NCBI RefSeq assembly: GCF_003987655.1
Contig: NZ_NGKC01000002.1
Location: 1 to 64,000, forward strand
Source: Vagococcus acidifermentans
GTDB lineage: Bacteria > Bacillota > Bacilli > Lactobacillales > Vagococcaceae
Direction of reading: 5' to 3'
DNA length: 64,000 nt
The number at the start of each line of letters is the position of its first letter. Positions within the stretch are counted from its first letter, which is position 1. Positions 53,282 through 62,592 of this stretch are shown one piece after another. A program made the translations under genes and the position numbers. Below the pieces are notes generated by a model. It did no database searches, had not been told where the DNA came from, and saw only the letters and a program-made list of their open reading frames with translations.

Positions 53282-55534
53282 ATGGAGAGCAAACGAATAT
53301 TTCAGCTGAACGGTGCCACAGTAACAATTGAGCGTATCACTCAACATGATTTTTTTATGAATCAGGATGTGACGCTCTATTTTGTGTTGGCCGGCCATCT
53401 GGAAATTATCCAAAATGGACAAATCAGGCAGTTGAACAGCGGCGACATCTATCTTGTCAACCACAAAGAAATTATCGGGCTGGTCGGCAGCAAGGACAAC
53501 ACGGTGGTGAGTGTTTGTCTGCATTTCAACAGTCTGCAAAACGAAGCGGTCGCTTTTCAACTGACCCGGCCGCTTTCTTGGGCGTACCGGCAAGATGCGT
53601 ACCCGCTGATTGCCCGTTGTCTGGCCAGTCTGATTATTGAGTGGCTGAAAAAAGAAACTGGATATCAGGCAATTGCCGACGGGGAGCTGTCCCGCTTGAA
53701 GGGACTCCTGCTCCGTCATATTCCAAATCAGAGTCAGGCTGCTGATGACGGTGTCCCAATTTCGTCAAAAAACAATCAGATAGTTGCTTATATCAATGAC
53801 CATTTTCACGAGAAAATCAGTTTGTCCGACTTGTCCGAACGTTTTTATGTCAGCAAGTTTTACTTGGCACACTCGTTTAAACAGCAAATAGGCCTGTCGG
53901 TCGGCAGTTACTTGAAAGAAATCCGCCTGCTGCACAGTTTGGAATTGCTGGAAAAGACCGACGAAACATTGACAGATATTGCCTTAAAAAACGGTTTTGC
54001 CAGTTTACGGGCATTCAGTGATGCGTTTAAGGAAAAATATCAGGAGAGTCCCAGTGCTTACCGCAAGAGCCGCCAGCAGGACCGCATTGCAGCACGACAG
54101 ACTGACACCGGCAGTGACTGGCTTTATGAACTGCTCCGTAGTTATTTGCCGGAAGAGGATCGGGACGAGTTTGACACGCGTCACACGATGGTTATCACTG
54201 AAGCTGTGGACATGCAGCACGTCACTCGGAAAACTAACCAAACGGATTACTTCCTCAAGACGCAACCTGAATATTTGCCGGTCTATTTAGAACGTGTGAA
54301 CAAAGAGCTGGGTATCCGCTATGTTGCAGTACAGCCGCTGGTTAAAAAGATTAATCAAGAGAATCGGCAAACGGTTGATTTCAATCCGATCGGTAGAGAA
54401 ATTGCGGCTGTTCTTGCAGCTGGTATGCTGCCTTATATTCAGATTGGTGCAATTGACTATGACGATTATTGTCAGCTGACTGATGCAGCAGCTGGAGATT
54501 TTGTGGACTTGCTCCGGCAGTTTGCCAGTTACCTGCGTCTAAACTTCGAACGCCTTGACAACTGGCGGATTGAATTCCGCTGTTTTTATGAATATACTAA
54601 CGGGGCGGAGCTGTGTGTACCTGTCAGGGACAGTATTCCTGTTTTTCAGGAGACCGGACAGCTGCTCATTCATTTTCCGATGCAGCCCTTTGATGTGCAG
54701 GAGGCAAGCGACTCCGGCGTAGGGGAGGTCTACACAGTTGATGACCGGGGTATGCTGAGACAAATATCACTGGTACGTGCAATGAAAAACTTGAATGAAC
54801 CAAAATACATCGAAACCATTAGCCAAAACAGAAATATCATGCATCAAGCGGAAATACTGGCACGGTTCAATGAATATGAAACTGATGACTATTTTCAGCA
54901 GTATCAAGGTTTGATTCAGGTAAACCGAATGCTGTGGCTGTTCTTAAATGAATTCGGCGGAAACAGTCGGTATAGTTTGCCGGTGTCGCTGGACGGGTCG
55001 CAATTGTTCACCTATTTTCCTGAGGCTTTGTCAGCGAAGATGGCGCTGATTGACAATCAGGGACTGATTCAGGACAGCTGGTACTGTTATCATTTTTTGG
55101 CAAAGCTCTATGACGATATTGTGTTTCGTAACGAGTTTTGCATTATCACAAAGGAAAAGGGAAATTACCGTATTTTATCTGTTTATCCAGAAGCGGAAAC
55201 AGCAGCATTTTTTAGTCTAAATGACAGTCATTTACAAAACAGCCGGCAGTCGGTCACTAAACAGCGTTTGTCATTCCGCTTTGTTATGTCAGGTTTGTCC
55301 GGCGATTATCGGATTATTCAGCAAGAATTGACACCGGCACACAAAAAAGCCAAGAAGACACTGACTGATATCGACGACTGTCAAATATTGTCTTTAGACG
55401 ATGTGGTCTATCTGAATACATTCAATCAGCCGGTCAGGTCAGTCAAACAAGCAAACATGCAGGAGGATTATGTGTATCAAATGAATGTTCCGCTGTTTGG
55501 TATCAATTTTACAGAGTTCATAAAATTAAATTAA
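53282..55534 (+). CDS. AraC-type regulator fused to a GH39-like domain
   Basis: About 750 residues. An N-terminal cupin sensor (about 10-110) is followed by an AraC double helix-turn-helix (about 165-265: ISLSDLSERFYVSKFYLAHSFK and LTDIALKNGFASLRAFSDAFKEKY) and a long C-terminal part resembling GH39 beta-xylosidase-type barrels (about 330-740). I cannot point to the two catalytic glutamates with confidence, so this part may be a sugar sensor rather than an active hydrolase. It lies directly upstream of two GH3 beta-glucosidase genes that it probably controls. ATG 53282 follows AAAGGA; ATG 53237 is possible but lacks a site. Confidence 0.75.
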   Translation: MESKRIFQLNGATVTIERITQHDFFMNQDVTLYFVLAGHLEIIQNGQIRQLNSGDIYLVNHKEIIGLVGSKDNTVVSVCLHFNSLQNEAVAFQLTRPLSWAYRQDAYPLIARCLASLIIEWLKKETGYQAIADGELSRLKGLLLRHIPNQSQAADDGVPISSKNNQIVAYINDHFHEKISLSDLSERFYVSKFYLAHSFKQQIGLSVGSYLKEIRLLHSLELLEKTDETLTDIALKNGFASLRAFSDAFKEKYQESPSAYRKSRQQDRIAARQTDTGSDWLYELLRSYLPEEDRDEFDTRHTMVITEAVDMQHVTRKTNQTDYFLKTQPEYLPVYLERVNKELGIRYVAVQPLVKKINQENRQTVDFNPIGREIAAVLAAGMLPYIQIGAIDYDDYCQLTDAAAGDFVDLLRQFASYLRLNFERLDNWRIEFRCFYEYTNGAELCVPVRDSIPVFQETGQLLIHFPMQPFDVQEASDSGVGEVYTVDDRGMLRQISLVRAMKNLNEPKYIETISQNRNIMHQAEILARFNEYETDDYFQQYQGLIQVNRMLWLFLNEFGGNSRYSLPVSLDGSQLFTYFPEALSAKMALIDNQGLIQDSWYCYHFLAKLYDDIVFRNEFCIITKEKGNYRILSVYPEAETAAFFSLNDSHLQNSRQSVTKQRLSFRFVMSGLSGDYRIIQQELTPAHKKAKKTLTDIDDCQILSLDDVVYLNTFNQPVRSVKQANMQEDYVYQMNVPLFGINFTEFIKLN

Positions 55535-55535
55535 C

Positions 55536-55597
55536 AGGCTGAAAATTGCTTTTGTTTTTGATTTCTCCAAAACATAAAAGCAATTTTCAGCCTATTT
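55536..55597 (+). terminator. Terminator of the AraC-GH39-like gene
   Basis: AGGCTGAAAATTGCTTTT/AAAAGCAATTTTCAGCCT, a perfect 18-bp stem, followed by ATTTTAA. Confidence 0.85.
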
Positions 55598-55621
55598 TAA
55601 GCAATTTCTGCCACGCCTCTT

Positions 55622-55635
55622 TGAAAGCGCTGTAC
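55622..55635 (+). promoter_or_regulatory. cre site upstream of the GH3 genes
   Basis: TGAAAGCGCTGTAC, a close match to the CcpA cre consensus, lies about 35 bases before the beta-glucosidase start, so catabolite repression is expected. The core TTGAAAGCGCT is identical to the kbl cre. Confidence 0.65.
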
Positions 55636-55668
55636 TAAACTGGTGACAGGATAAAAAAAGGGGGCAAT

Positions 55669-58440
55669 ATGATGAGTGATTGGTTAAAAAAACGGAAAGA
55701 ACGGAAACGCAGAATCAGCGAACAAGTCAAACTAGACAAACAAAAGATGCGCGCACGCAAAGAAGAAATCAATCAACTGCCGGAAGCAGAGCGAGCCAAA
55801 GCCAAAGCGTCTGACAAAGCTGATAAAAAAGCGGCGCAAGCGGCGTTCAAAGAAGAATTAAAAGCAATGGACAAACCGGGCAGGAGCGCTGCCAAGAAAG
55901 AACGGAAAATGTACCGTAAAATCAAAAACCGTCCTGCCAGAGCAATCGGCTGGTCCGTATTTGTTTTGCTGGTGGCAGTCGTGGTTGCCAAAGTCGGACC
56001 GACTGTCAGCGACATGGCATCAACGATGTCAGGCAAAGGTATTGAGATTACACCGGGGACGAAAGAAGGTAAAGCCGCACGGGAAGCAGGTGAAAGGCTA
56101 TCGGAACAAATTGCGGAAGAAGGCATTGTCCTGTTGAAAAACGAGGATCAGTCTTTACCGGTTGCCGATAAAAAGGTCAATGTGTTTGGCACATCCTCAT
56201 TTAATTTCCGCTACGGCGGGGGCGGTTCGGGCGGATCAGACACTTCCCGTGCTATTTCATTGTATGACGGCTTGAAAGAGGCTGGTATTTCTTACAATCC
56301 GAAACTGTACGAATTTTATCAGGAGCAGCCGGACGTCAAAGACACAACGGGTGAAAGCGATACTGGTCTGATGGCAATTGTGAAGATGTTGGCCAGCGGC
56401 GACAAGGACAGCGATGAACCGGCTGTGGATTATTTGACTGAGGATGTACTGAAACAGGCTCAAGAGTATTCGCATCATGCGCTGTTGACAATCGCCAGTT
56501 CAGGGGTCGAAAGCAGCGATATGACCGACGAACAGCTGCAGCTGACGAAAAATAAAAAAGACTTGATAAAAAAAGTGGCTGAGAATTTTGACAATGTGAC
56601 AGTCGTCATCAATGCCGGTAACACACTTGAGTTGGGGTATTTGGAAAAGTTCCCGTCAATCAAATCCATCGTCTGGGTAGGAACACCGGGACCGTACGGC
56701 ACGCGTGCACTTGGTAATGTTCTGGCCGGGAATGTGAATCCGTCAGGACGTCTGGCGGATACGTATGCTTACGAAGTCAGTTCCGCACCGGCAACCGAGA
56801 ACTTTGGCAGCTATGCGTATGCCAATCATGACAAGCATTTTGTCAATTATCAAGAAGGCATCTATGTCGGCTATCGTTTTTATGAAACATACTATGAAAA
56901 TGACGAAGAAGGCTACCGCAAAGCCGTTCAGTTTCCTTATGGACACGGATTGAGCTACACTGATTTTGATTGGCGGATTGTTGATGAGCAGTTTGATAAA
57001 GAGCGCATCACAGTCAGTGTTGAAGTAACCAACACCGGAGAGCTTGCGGGCAAGGATGTCTTGCAGCTGTATTTTTCAGCTCCTTATTATAATGGCGGGA
57101 TTGAAAAATCGGCCATCGAATTGGCTGCATACGCCAAAACGAAAGAGCTTGCGCCAAAAGAATCGCAGATTGTCGAGCTGAGTTTTGCCACGAATGAGAT
57201 GGCGTCGTATGATGCGGTAAAAGAGCAGGCCTTTGTACTTGATAAAGGGACATATGGTATCAAACTGGCTAAAAACGTTCATCAGATTGTGCATACGATG
57301 ACGTATGACAATCCGGAAAAACTGGTCATTAAAGAAGATGAAAAGACCGGTACTGAAATCCGCAACTTGTTTGATGCCAATGCCAATGACCAAACCTATT
57401 TATCGCGCGGAGACTGGGAAGGTACATATCCGTCAGATAAACAAGTCAATGACAAAGCCCCGCAATTTGTGCTTGATGAAGCCAATAAAGAAGTGTCAAA
57501 AACGGACTCAAACGCACCGGAACTAGGGCAGGATAACGGCATTAAACTAGCTGACTTGAAAGGACTGCCGTATGATGATCAGAAATGGGAGGCGTTTCTT
57601 TCGCAGTTCACTATGGAAGAGCTGATGAGCCTTTACACAGAAGGTGCTTACAAAACCAATGCAATCGAGCGGCTTGGTGTGCCGGCGACAGTACTGCTTG
57701 ACGGACCGGCAGGCATCAATTTCTTCTTTAAACCAGTTGAAGCGGCCGCCTATCCGACAGAAGTGGTGATTGCTTCAACGTGGAATGATGATATCGCTTA
57801 TGAATGGGGCGCCGCTGTCGGTAAAGAAGCGCGTGCGTTAGGGGTTCACGGTTGGTATGCACCGGCGATGAACATCCATCGCACAGCCAAAGGCGGCCGG
57901 AACTTTGAGTATTTCTCCGAAGACCCGCTCCTTTCCGGAAAGATGGCAGCTGCCGTCACGCGCGGCTCACAAGATCAAGGTGTCATTGTCTTCATGAAAC
58001 ACTTTGCCATGAATGATCAGGAAACAAATGCCCGCTCCGGGTTGTATGTGTGGGCGAATGAGCAGTCGATGCGGGAACTTCATTTGAAGCCGTTTGAAAT
58101 CACGGTAAAAGAAGGCGGTACATATGGCGCAATGTCTAGTTTCAGTTACTTGAACGGCCAGTGGGCGGGTGCCAATCCGACATTATTGAATGACTTGCTG
58201 CGTGAGGAATGGGGCTTTGAAGGAATGGTGTCAAGTGATGCTGTATTCGGCTTTATGCACGCGGATGATGCGGTTGTTTCCGGGAATGACTTGATGCTGG
58301 ACATCATGTCGAAGTCCGCCAACCGCAAACGGCTGGAAAAAGCCTACAAGGCTGACCCGGAAAGTATCGGAAACGGCTTGAAAACCAGCGCTCACAACAC
58401 GCTTTATGCCCTGTTGCAAACGTATCTTTTCGAAGATTAA
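55669..58440 (+). CDS. Membrane-anchored GH3 beta-glucosidase with reversed domain order
   Basis: 923 residues. A highly charged cytosolic tail (1-88, Lys/Arg/Glu-rich) and one transmembrane helix (about 90-112) place the rest outside the cell. The GH3 C-terminal-type domain comes first (about 135-360: LLKNEDQSLPV, GTPGPYGTRALGNVL), then a fibronectin-III-like domain (about 420-535), then the GH3 N-terminal catalytic barrel (about 640-900: LLDGPAGINFF, GGRNFEYFSEDP, KHFAMNDQE). The nucleophile is predicted as D857 in GMVSSDAVFG. Reversed-order GH3 enzymes are known, for example from Ruminococcus albus. Start ATG 55669 or 55672 after AAAGGGGG. Confidence 0.87.
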   Translation: MMSDWLKKRKERKRRISEQVKLDKQKMRARKEEINQLPEAERAKAKASDKADKKAAQAAFKEELKAMDKPGRSAAKKERKMYRKIKNRPARAIGWSVFVLLVAVVVAKVGPTVSDMASTMSGKGIEITPGTKEGKAAREAGERLSEQIAEEGIVLLKNEDQSLPVADKKVNVFGTSSFNFRYGGGGSGGSDTSRAISLYDGLKEAGISYNPKLYEFYQEQPDVKDTTGESDTGLMAIVKMLASGDKDSDEPAVDYLTEDVLKQAQEYSHHALLTIASSGVESSDMTDEQLQLTKNKKDLIKKVAENFDNVTVVINAGNTLELGYLEKFPSIKSIVWVGTPGPYGTRALGNVLAGNVNPSGRLADTYAYEVSSAPATENFGSYAYANHDKHFVNYQEGIYVGYRFYETYYENDEEGYRKAVQFPYGHGLSYTDFDWRIVDEQFDKERITVSVEVTNTGELAGKDVLQLYFSAPYYNGGIEKSAIELAAYAKTKELAPKESQIVELSFATNEMASYDAVKEQAFVLDKGTYGIKLAKNVHQIVHTMTYDNPEKLVIKEDEKTGTEIRNLFDANANDQTYLSRGDWEGTYPSDKQVNDKAPQFVLDEANKEVSKTDSNAPELGQDNGIKLADLKGLPYDDQKWEAFLSQFTMEELMSLYTEGAYKTNAIERLGVPATVLLDGPAGINFFFKPVEAAAYPTEVVIASTWNDDIAYEWGAAVGKEARALGVHGWYAPAMNIHRTAKGGRNFEYFSEDPLLSGKMAAAVTRGSQDQGVIVFMKHFAMNDQETNARSGLYVWANEQSMRELHLKPFEITVKEGGTYGAMSSFSYLNGQWAGANPTLLNDLLREEWGFEGMVSSDAVFGFMHADDAVVSGNDLMLDIMSKSANRKRLEKAYKADPESIGNGLKTSAHNTLYALLQTYLFED

Positions 58441-58511
58441 AATAGTTGAATAGGTGCCGCGGGAGAGAGTTATATCTTTTGGCGCCTATTCATTTGACGA
58501 GGATGAACTGA

Positions 58512-60851
58512 ATGAGTGACAAAGAATTAATTAGCCGCATGACATTGGCAGAAAAAGCCTCGCTGATGTCAGGGGAAAACTTTTGGAATACAAAAGCCAT
58601 CGACCGTCTGGGTATCCCGTCAATCATGTTGACTGACGGGCCCCACGGTCTGCGCAAGCAAGGAGGGAAGGCGGACCACTTAGGACTTAACAAAAGCCTT
58701 CCGGCCACATGTTTTCCAACTGCTGCTACACTTGCAAACAGTTGGGACAAACAACTGATGCACGAAATGGGCGTCAGTTTGGCTAAAGAGTGTGTCAAAG
58801 AAGAGGTCAGTGTGATTTTGGGACCGGGTCTGAACATCAAGCGGAATCCGCTGTGCGGTCGAAATTTTGAGTATTTTTCCGAAGATCCGTATTTGACCGG
58901 CGAACTGGCTGCTGCTATGGTCGCAGGTATTCAGGAACAAGGTGTATCAGCTTGTCCGAAGCATTTCGCAGTCAATAGTCAAGAACACATGAGGATGACC
59001 ATCAATGAAATCGTAGACGAGCGGTCATTACGGGAAATTTATTTGGAAGGGTTCCGCAAAGTGGTGGAACAGGCGCAGCCGTGGACGATTATGTCGTCCT
59101 ACAATCAAGTCAACGGGATTTTTGCCAACGAAAATCAACATTTGATGAATGATATTTTATACGGCGACTGGGGATATGAAGGTGTGATGGTTACTGACTG
59201 GGGCGGCAACAACGACCGCGTGTCCGGCCTTAAGGCACATAACCAGCTTGAGATGCCGTCTACCAATGGAATTACCGATCAAGAAATAATTGCAGCAGTT
59301 GAAGCCGGGACACTTGATGAAAGTATTTTAGATGATGCTGTTATGCATCTGTTGCGGCTGATTGACAAAACGCATCGGGCGTCTGGGGAAAAGTGTGATG
59401 TTGATATGGCTGTTCAGCATGAGAAGGCTGTGTCATTTGCCAAGCGCTCACTCGTTCTTCTCAAAAATGACCATCAGCAGTTGCCGTTAACAGAACAACA
59501 GTCAATCGGAATCATTGGTGATTTTGCAGAAAAGCCGCGTTATCAAGGAGCAGGCAGTTCACTGATTAATCCGACGAAAGTCCCTGCACCGCTGGATGTG
59601 TTGCGGGACTCTGACTTACAGGTTGCCGGTTTTGCTTCCGGCTTTAAACGCATGGGCGGGAAAAGCGGGAGGCTGTTGAACCAAGCTGTTGAACTGGCTA
59701 AAACAGTTGACACGGTTTTGCTTTTTGTCGGCTTAGATGAAAGCAGCGAAGCAGAGGGCGTGGACCGCAAACATCTGAGGCTTCCTGACAACCAGCTTCA
59801 GCTGATTGATGCGGTGTCAGCGGTCAATGACAATATCGTGTTGCTTATTGCCGGCGGCGGTGTGATAGAAATGCCGTTCGAACCGAAAGTATCTGCCATT
59901 CTTCATACGTATCTTCCTGGTCAGGGGGGAGCAGAGGCACTTGCCGAGATACTTACAGGTAAAGCTAACCCCAGCGGGAAAACCAGCGAGACTTTTCCCC
60001 TGCGTTACGAAGACACCCCGTCAGCTCCTTACTATCCGGGCAAGGAAGCGACAGCCGAACATCGTGAAGGTCTGTTTGTCGGGTATCGCTACTTTGATAC
60101 GACGGATACGCCTGTCTTGTATCCTTTCGGGTATGGTCTGTCATACACGACATTCAGCTACAGCGAGTTGAAAAGAGACGGGTTGAATGTTTCTTTTAAT
60201 GTGACGAATACAGGTACGGTTGCCGGGGAAGAAATTGCCCAGCTGTATCTTGCTAAAAAAGATAGCCAGATTTTTCGCGCTAAACGCGAATTAAAAGGGT
60301 TCGAAAAAATTTATCTGGCTCCGGGCGAAACGAAAACAGTCCGCATTGATTTATGCCGTCATGACTTTGAGTATTACAGCATCAAGACGAATAGCTGGCA
60401 AATTGAATCGGGCGAGTATGACGTTCAAATAGGGTCGTCGATTGCAGATATCCACCTGCAAACTCAGATTGTGATGACAGGGGTCGGCGACGTTTCCGAG
60501 TATGGCAGTACCCGTTTTCCGTTATACATTAAAGGGGCCGCCCAAAAAATTTCCGACAGAGAATTTGCAGAATTATTAGGTTATACACCGCCAGCAGCTT
60601 TGTGGGACCCGCAAAAACCTTTGGGGATGAACGATACGATTGCCCAAGCACGATACAAGCATTGGCTAGGCAAAGCAACTTACGGATTAGTCGCATTTAT
60701 CCGGGACATGTTTATGCTTTTTCAAAATCCTATTTGGTCAAACAACATGTATTTTGTCATCAACATGCCGTTTAGGCAGATGGAGCGCTTTACGGGAGGA
60801 AAAATCAGTCAAAAAATGGTCGAGCGCTACTTGCGCATATTAAATAAATAA
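58512..60851 (+). CDS. GH3 beta-glucosidase, usual domain order
   Basis: 779 residues without a signal peptide, so cytosolic. The catalytic barrel (1-290) has LTDGPHGLRKQ, GRNFEYFSEDPYL, CPKHFAVNSQE and the nucleophile D229 in VMVTDWGGNNDR. The GH3 C-terminal domain (about 320-510) carries LLKNDHQQLPL and ends in YPFGYGLSYTTFSY; a fibronectin-III-like domain follows. About 75 extra residues at the C-terminus (from PLGMNDTIAQ) are not part of the core. It probably hydrolyses beta-glucosides that have entered the cell, complementing the anchored enzyme encoded upstream. ATG 58512 follows GAGGA. Confidence 0.92.
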   Translation: MSDKELISRMTLAEKASLMSGENFWNTKAIDRLGIPSIMLTDGPHGLRKQGGKADHLGLNKSLPATCFPTAATLANSWDKQLMHEMGVSLAKECVKEEVSVILGPGLNIKRNPLCGRNFEYFSEDPYLTGELAAAMVAGIQEQGVSACPKHFAVNSQEHMRMTINEIVDERSLREIYLEGFRKVVEQAQPWTIMSSYNQVNGIFANENQHLMNDILYGDWGYEGVMVTDWGGNNDRVSGLKAHNQLEMPSTNGITDQEIIAAVEAGTLDESILDDAVMHLLRLIDKTHRASGEKCDVDMAVQHEKAVSFAKRSLVLLKNDHQQLPLTEQQSIGIIGDFAEKPRYQGAGSSLINPTKVPAPLDVLRDSDLQVAGFASGFKRMGGKSGRLLNQAVELAKTVDTVLLFVGLDESSEAEGVDRKHLRLPDNQLQLIDAVSAVNDNIVLLIAGGGVIEMPFEPKVSAILHTYLPGQGGAEALAEILTGKANPSGKTSETFPLRYEDTPSAPYYPGKEATAEHREGLFVGYRYFDTTDTPVLYPFGYGLSYTTFSYSELKRDGLNVSFNVTNTGTVAGEEIAQLYLAKKDSQIFRAKRELKGFEKIYLAPGETKTVRIDLCRHDFEYYSIKTNSWQIESGEYDVQIGSSIADIHLQTQIVMTGVGDVSEYGSTRFPLYIKGAAQKISDREFAELLGYTPPAALWDPQKPLGMNDTIAQARYKHWLGKATYGLVAFIRDMFMLFQNPIWSNNMYFVINMPFRQMERFTGGKISQKMVERYLRILNK

Positions 60852-60878
60852 CCTATTGTGAGCAATCACCGGATTTTT

Positions 60879-60932
60879 TAAAGAGCTGAGTCGCTAAGGG
60901 CATTTTCCCCTTAACCACTCAGCTCTTTTTAT
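60879..60932. terminator. Bidirectional terminator of the GH3 gene and the LOR gene
   Basis: AAAGAGCTGAGT/ACTCAGCTCTTT outer stem with an inner AAGGG/CCCTT hairpin, then T residues. Confidence 0.85.
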
Positions 60933-60938
60933 TCTCCG

Positions 60939-61391
60939 TCAGCTCAGCACAAGGCTGAGACAAACCATGAGACAAACAACTAAATTGAGATGTTTTTCTT
61001 CAACGACTGTTATTTTGTATGTGTGTTTGGATTTGGTAATGTCGGCAATAGGCAGCTCGCCTTTCAATAATTTAAATGTATCGCTTAGCCAGCCTTCGAT
61101 TGCGACAGCTTCACCTGTCATGGAAAAAACACTCTTGAGCTCGCTCATTTCTTTTTGCACCCATACGTCCTGATAGCCTTCAACGTGAACCAAAAATTTC
61201 GGCAAATGGTACAACCCAAAGTGATTTCTGATTTTTTTAATGGTTCCGATGCGGCGGTGGCTGGTGTCGTAAATCGACCATTGCTGGCGCGTTGGCAGTG
61301 CTTTGTCGTTCGTGACAGTAAAACATGTATCCCCGGTTTGATTAAACAGACGCACACCTGACGTGTGACAGTCCAATATCAGTTCCTTCAT
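60939..61391 (-). CDS. LURP-one-related (LOR) family protein
   Basis: A 150-residue protein of the LURP-one-related/YxjI-like family, a tubby-like beta barrel: DKALPTRQQWSIYDTSHRRIGTIKK-type strands, then KFLVHVEGY and FSMTGEAVAIEGWLSD. Bacterial members are thought to act at the membrane, but no biochemical role is established. A hydrophobic C-terminal stretch (LVVCLMVCLSLVLS) could attach it to the membrane. Confidence 0.75.
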   Translation of the reverse strand: MKELILDCHTSGVRLFNQTGDTCFTVTNDKALPTRQQWSIYDTSHRRIGTIKKIRNHFGLYHLPKFLVHVEGYQDVWVQKEMSELKSVFSMTGEAVAIEGWLSDTFKLLKGELPIADITKSKHTYKITVVEEKHLNLVVCLMVCLSLVLS

Positions 61392-61866
61392 AAAACCATC
61401 CTCCCATTTTTTAGAACAACTATCATTGATTATTATACGCGAAAAATGAAAAAATCAACGAGGGCTGCCAGCGACTTTTCCGACATGTTATCCGAAGTCA
61501 GCTTATGACTAAAGTCATTTACAGCATTGTCAGACTATTTTTCGTAAACAGACCATTTTATAAAAAATGTCGTCCTGTCGTTTACTTTTTCCATCCTTAT
61601 TTTTTATGTGTTTTATTTTTATTTTAAAATCAGTTAAAAAATAAAATTACTTTATAACACTAGTGTTGCATGAAACATCTCATGTTTCACACTATTTTTA
61701 AATAAAGCTTTCATTATGCAAAAAAGCCCTTTATACTAATCTGGAATAATTTATCCAAGACCAATAAAAGGACTATCGCGAAGACGAATAGCCTTATCGC
61801 CTATACTTGTGACACAAAACAGAAAAAACCTGAGCTGTGACTAAAAGTTGTCACAGCTCAGGTTTT
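61392..61866. other. 475-base gene-free region with palindromes
   Basis: No gene. AACACTAGTGTT (61656-61667) is a perfect 12-bp palindrome and TGAAACAT-CTC-ATGTTTCA (61671-61689) an 8-bp inverted repeat right after it. A TATACT at 61733-61738 could be a plus-strand -10 box with no gene after it. The right end holds the phosphatase terminator. Confidence 0.5.
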
Positions 61867-61868
61867 TT
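61823..61868 (-). terminator. Terminator of the phosphatase gene
   Basis: AAAAAACCTGAGCTGTGAC/GTCACAGCTCAGGTTTTTT, a perfect 19-bp stem overlapping the stop codon. Confidence 0.92.
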
Positions 61869-62580
61869 AAGCTAAATATCGCTGTCTCAGTGCTGTAAAG
61901 GTGTTGTTTTCTATTCCGCAATCTGCCAAATAGGTTTCTGCATTTTTATAATGACGTGTCAGGTGGTTCAGCATGTGTGCCATGTACTCGCCTTTGGAAT
62001 ACATTAAATGCCGGTAAGGGCTGCTGTCCATCAACCGGCTATTTTGTTTTAAAAAAGCATAGGTAATTTCATAGTTGGCAATGATTCCGCCTTGGTCCAC
62101 ATGCAACAAGCTTAGGAGGAGTGCCGCAATCACGCCGGTTCGGTCTTTGCCGGCAGAGCAGTGAAAAAGGACTGCCTGCTCCTCGGCGGAGGCAATGACC
62201 TCAAAAATCTGTTTAATGGCAGGTTTACTTGTTTCCAGCAGCTGGACATAAAAGTCGCCAAGGGATAAATCGCTGACCAGTTCCTGCGTGATATCAGCGA
62301 TTGGCAAGTCGGTGACCAGCGGCAGGTGATGCACAGCTATCCCGGTTTGACCGTTCAGCTGGTAGCCTGTTTTTGCCAGTTCCTCATCCGAGCGCAAATC
62401 AATTACGGTTTGGATGCCGAGTTGCTGAAAGCGGGCAATGTCGTTGCGCGATAAAAAAGAGATGTCGTCGCTGCGGTAAATTTTTTGCCATTGGACGACT
62501 TTACCGTCAGACGTTGGCAAGCCGCCCAAATCTCTTGTATTGAACGTTGTTTCTAAAGGTAAACGAATGTAAGGGGTCAT
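61867..62580 (-). CDS. Tyrosine/dual-specificity phosphatase family protein
   Basis: A 237-residue phosphatase of the Tyr_phosphatase3 type. The CX5R P-loop is HCSAGKDRTGVIAA, with an N-terminal TRDLGGLPTSDGK segment and YRSDDIS typical of the group. These proteins dephosphorylate phosphotyrosine or phosphoinositides; the bacterial substrate is unknown. It is encoded 12 bases after a PhnE-type permease gene, so it probably belongs to that transport operon, as in other Firmicutes where such phosphatases accompany phosphonate transporters. Confidence 0.86.
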   Translation of the reverse strand: MTPYIRLPLETTFNTRDLGGLPTSDGKVVQWQKIYRSDDISFLSRNDIARFQQLGIQTVIDLRSDEELAKTGYQLNGQTGIAVHHLPLVTDLPIADITQELVSDLSLGDFYVQLLETSKPAIKQIFEVIASAEEQAVLFHCSAGKDRTGVIAALLLSLLHVDQGGIIANYEITYAFLKQNSRLMDSSPYRHLMYSKGEYMAHMLNHLTRHYKNAETYLADCGIENNTFTALRQRYLA

Positions 62581-62592
62581 GGAATCACCTTT

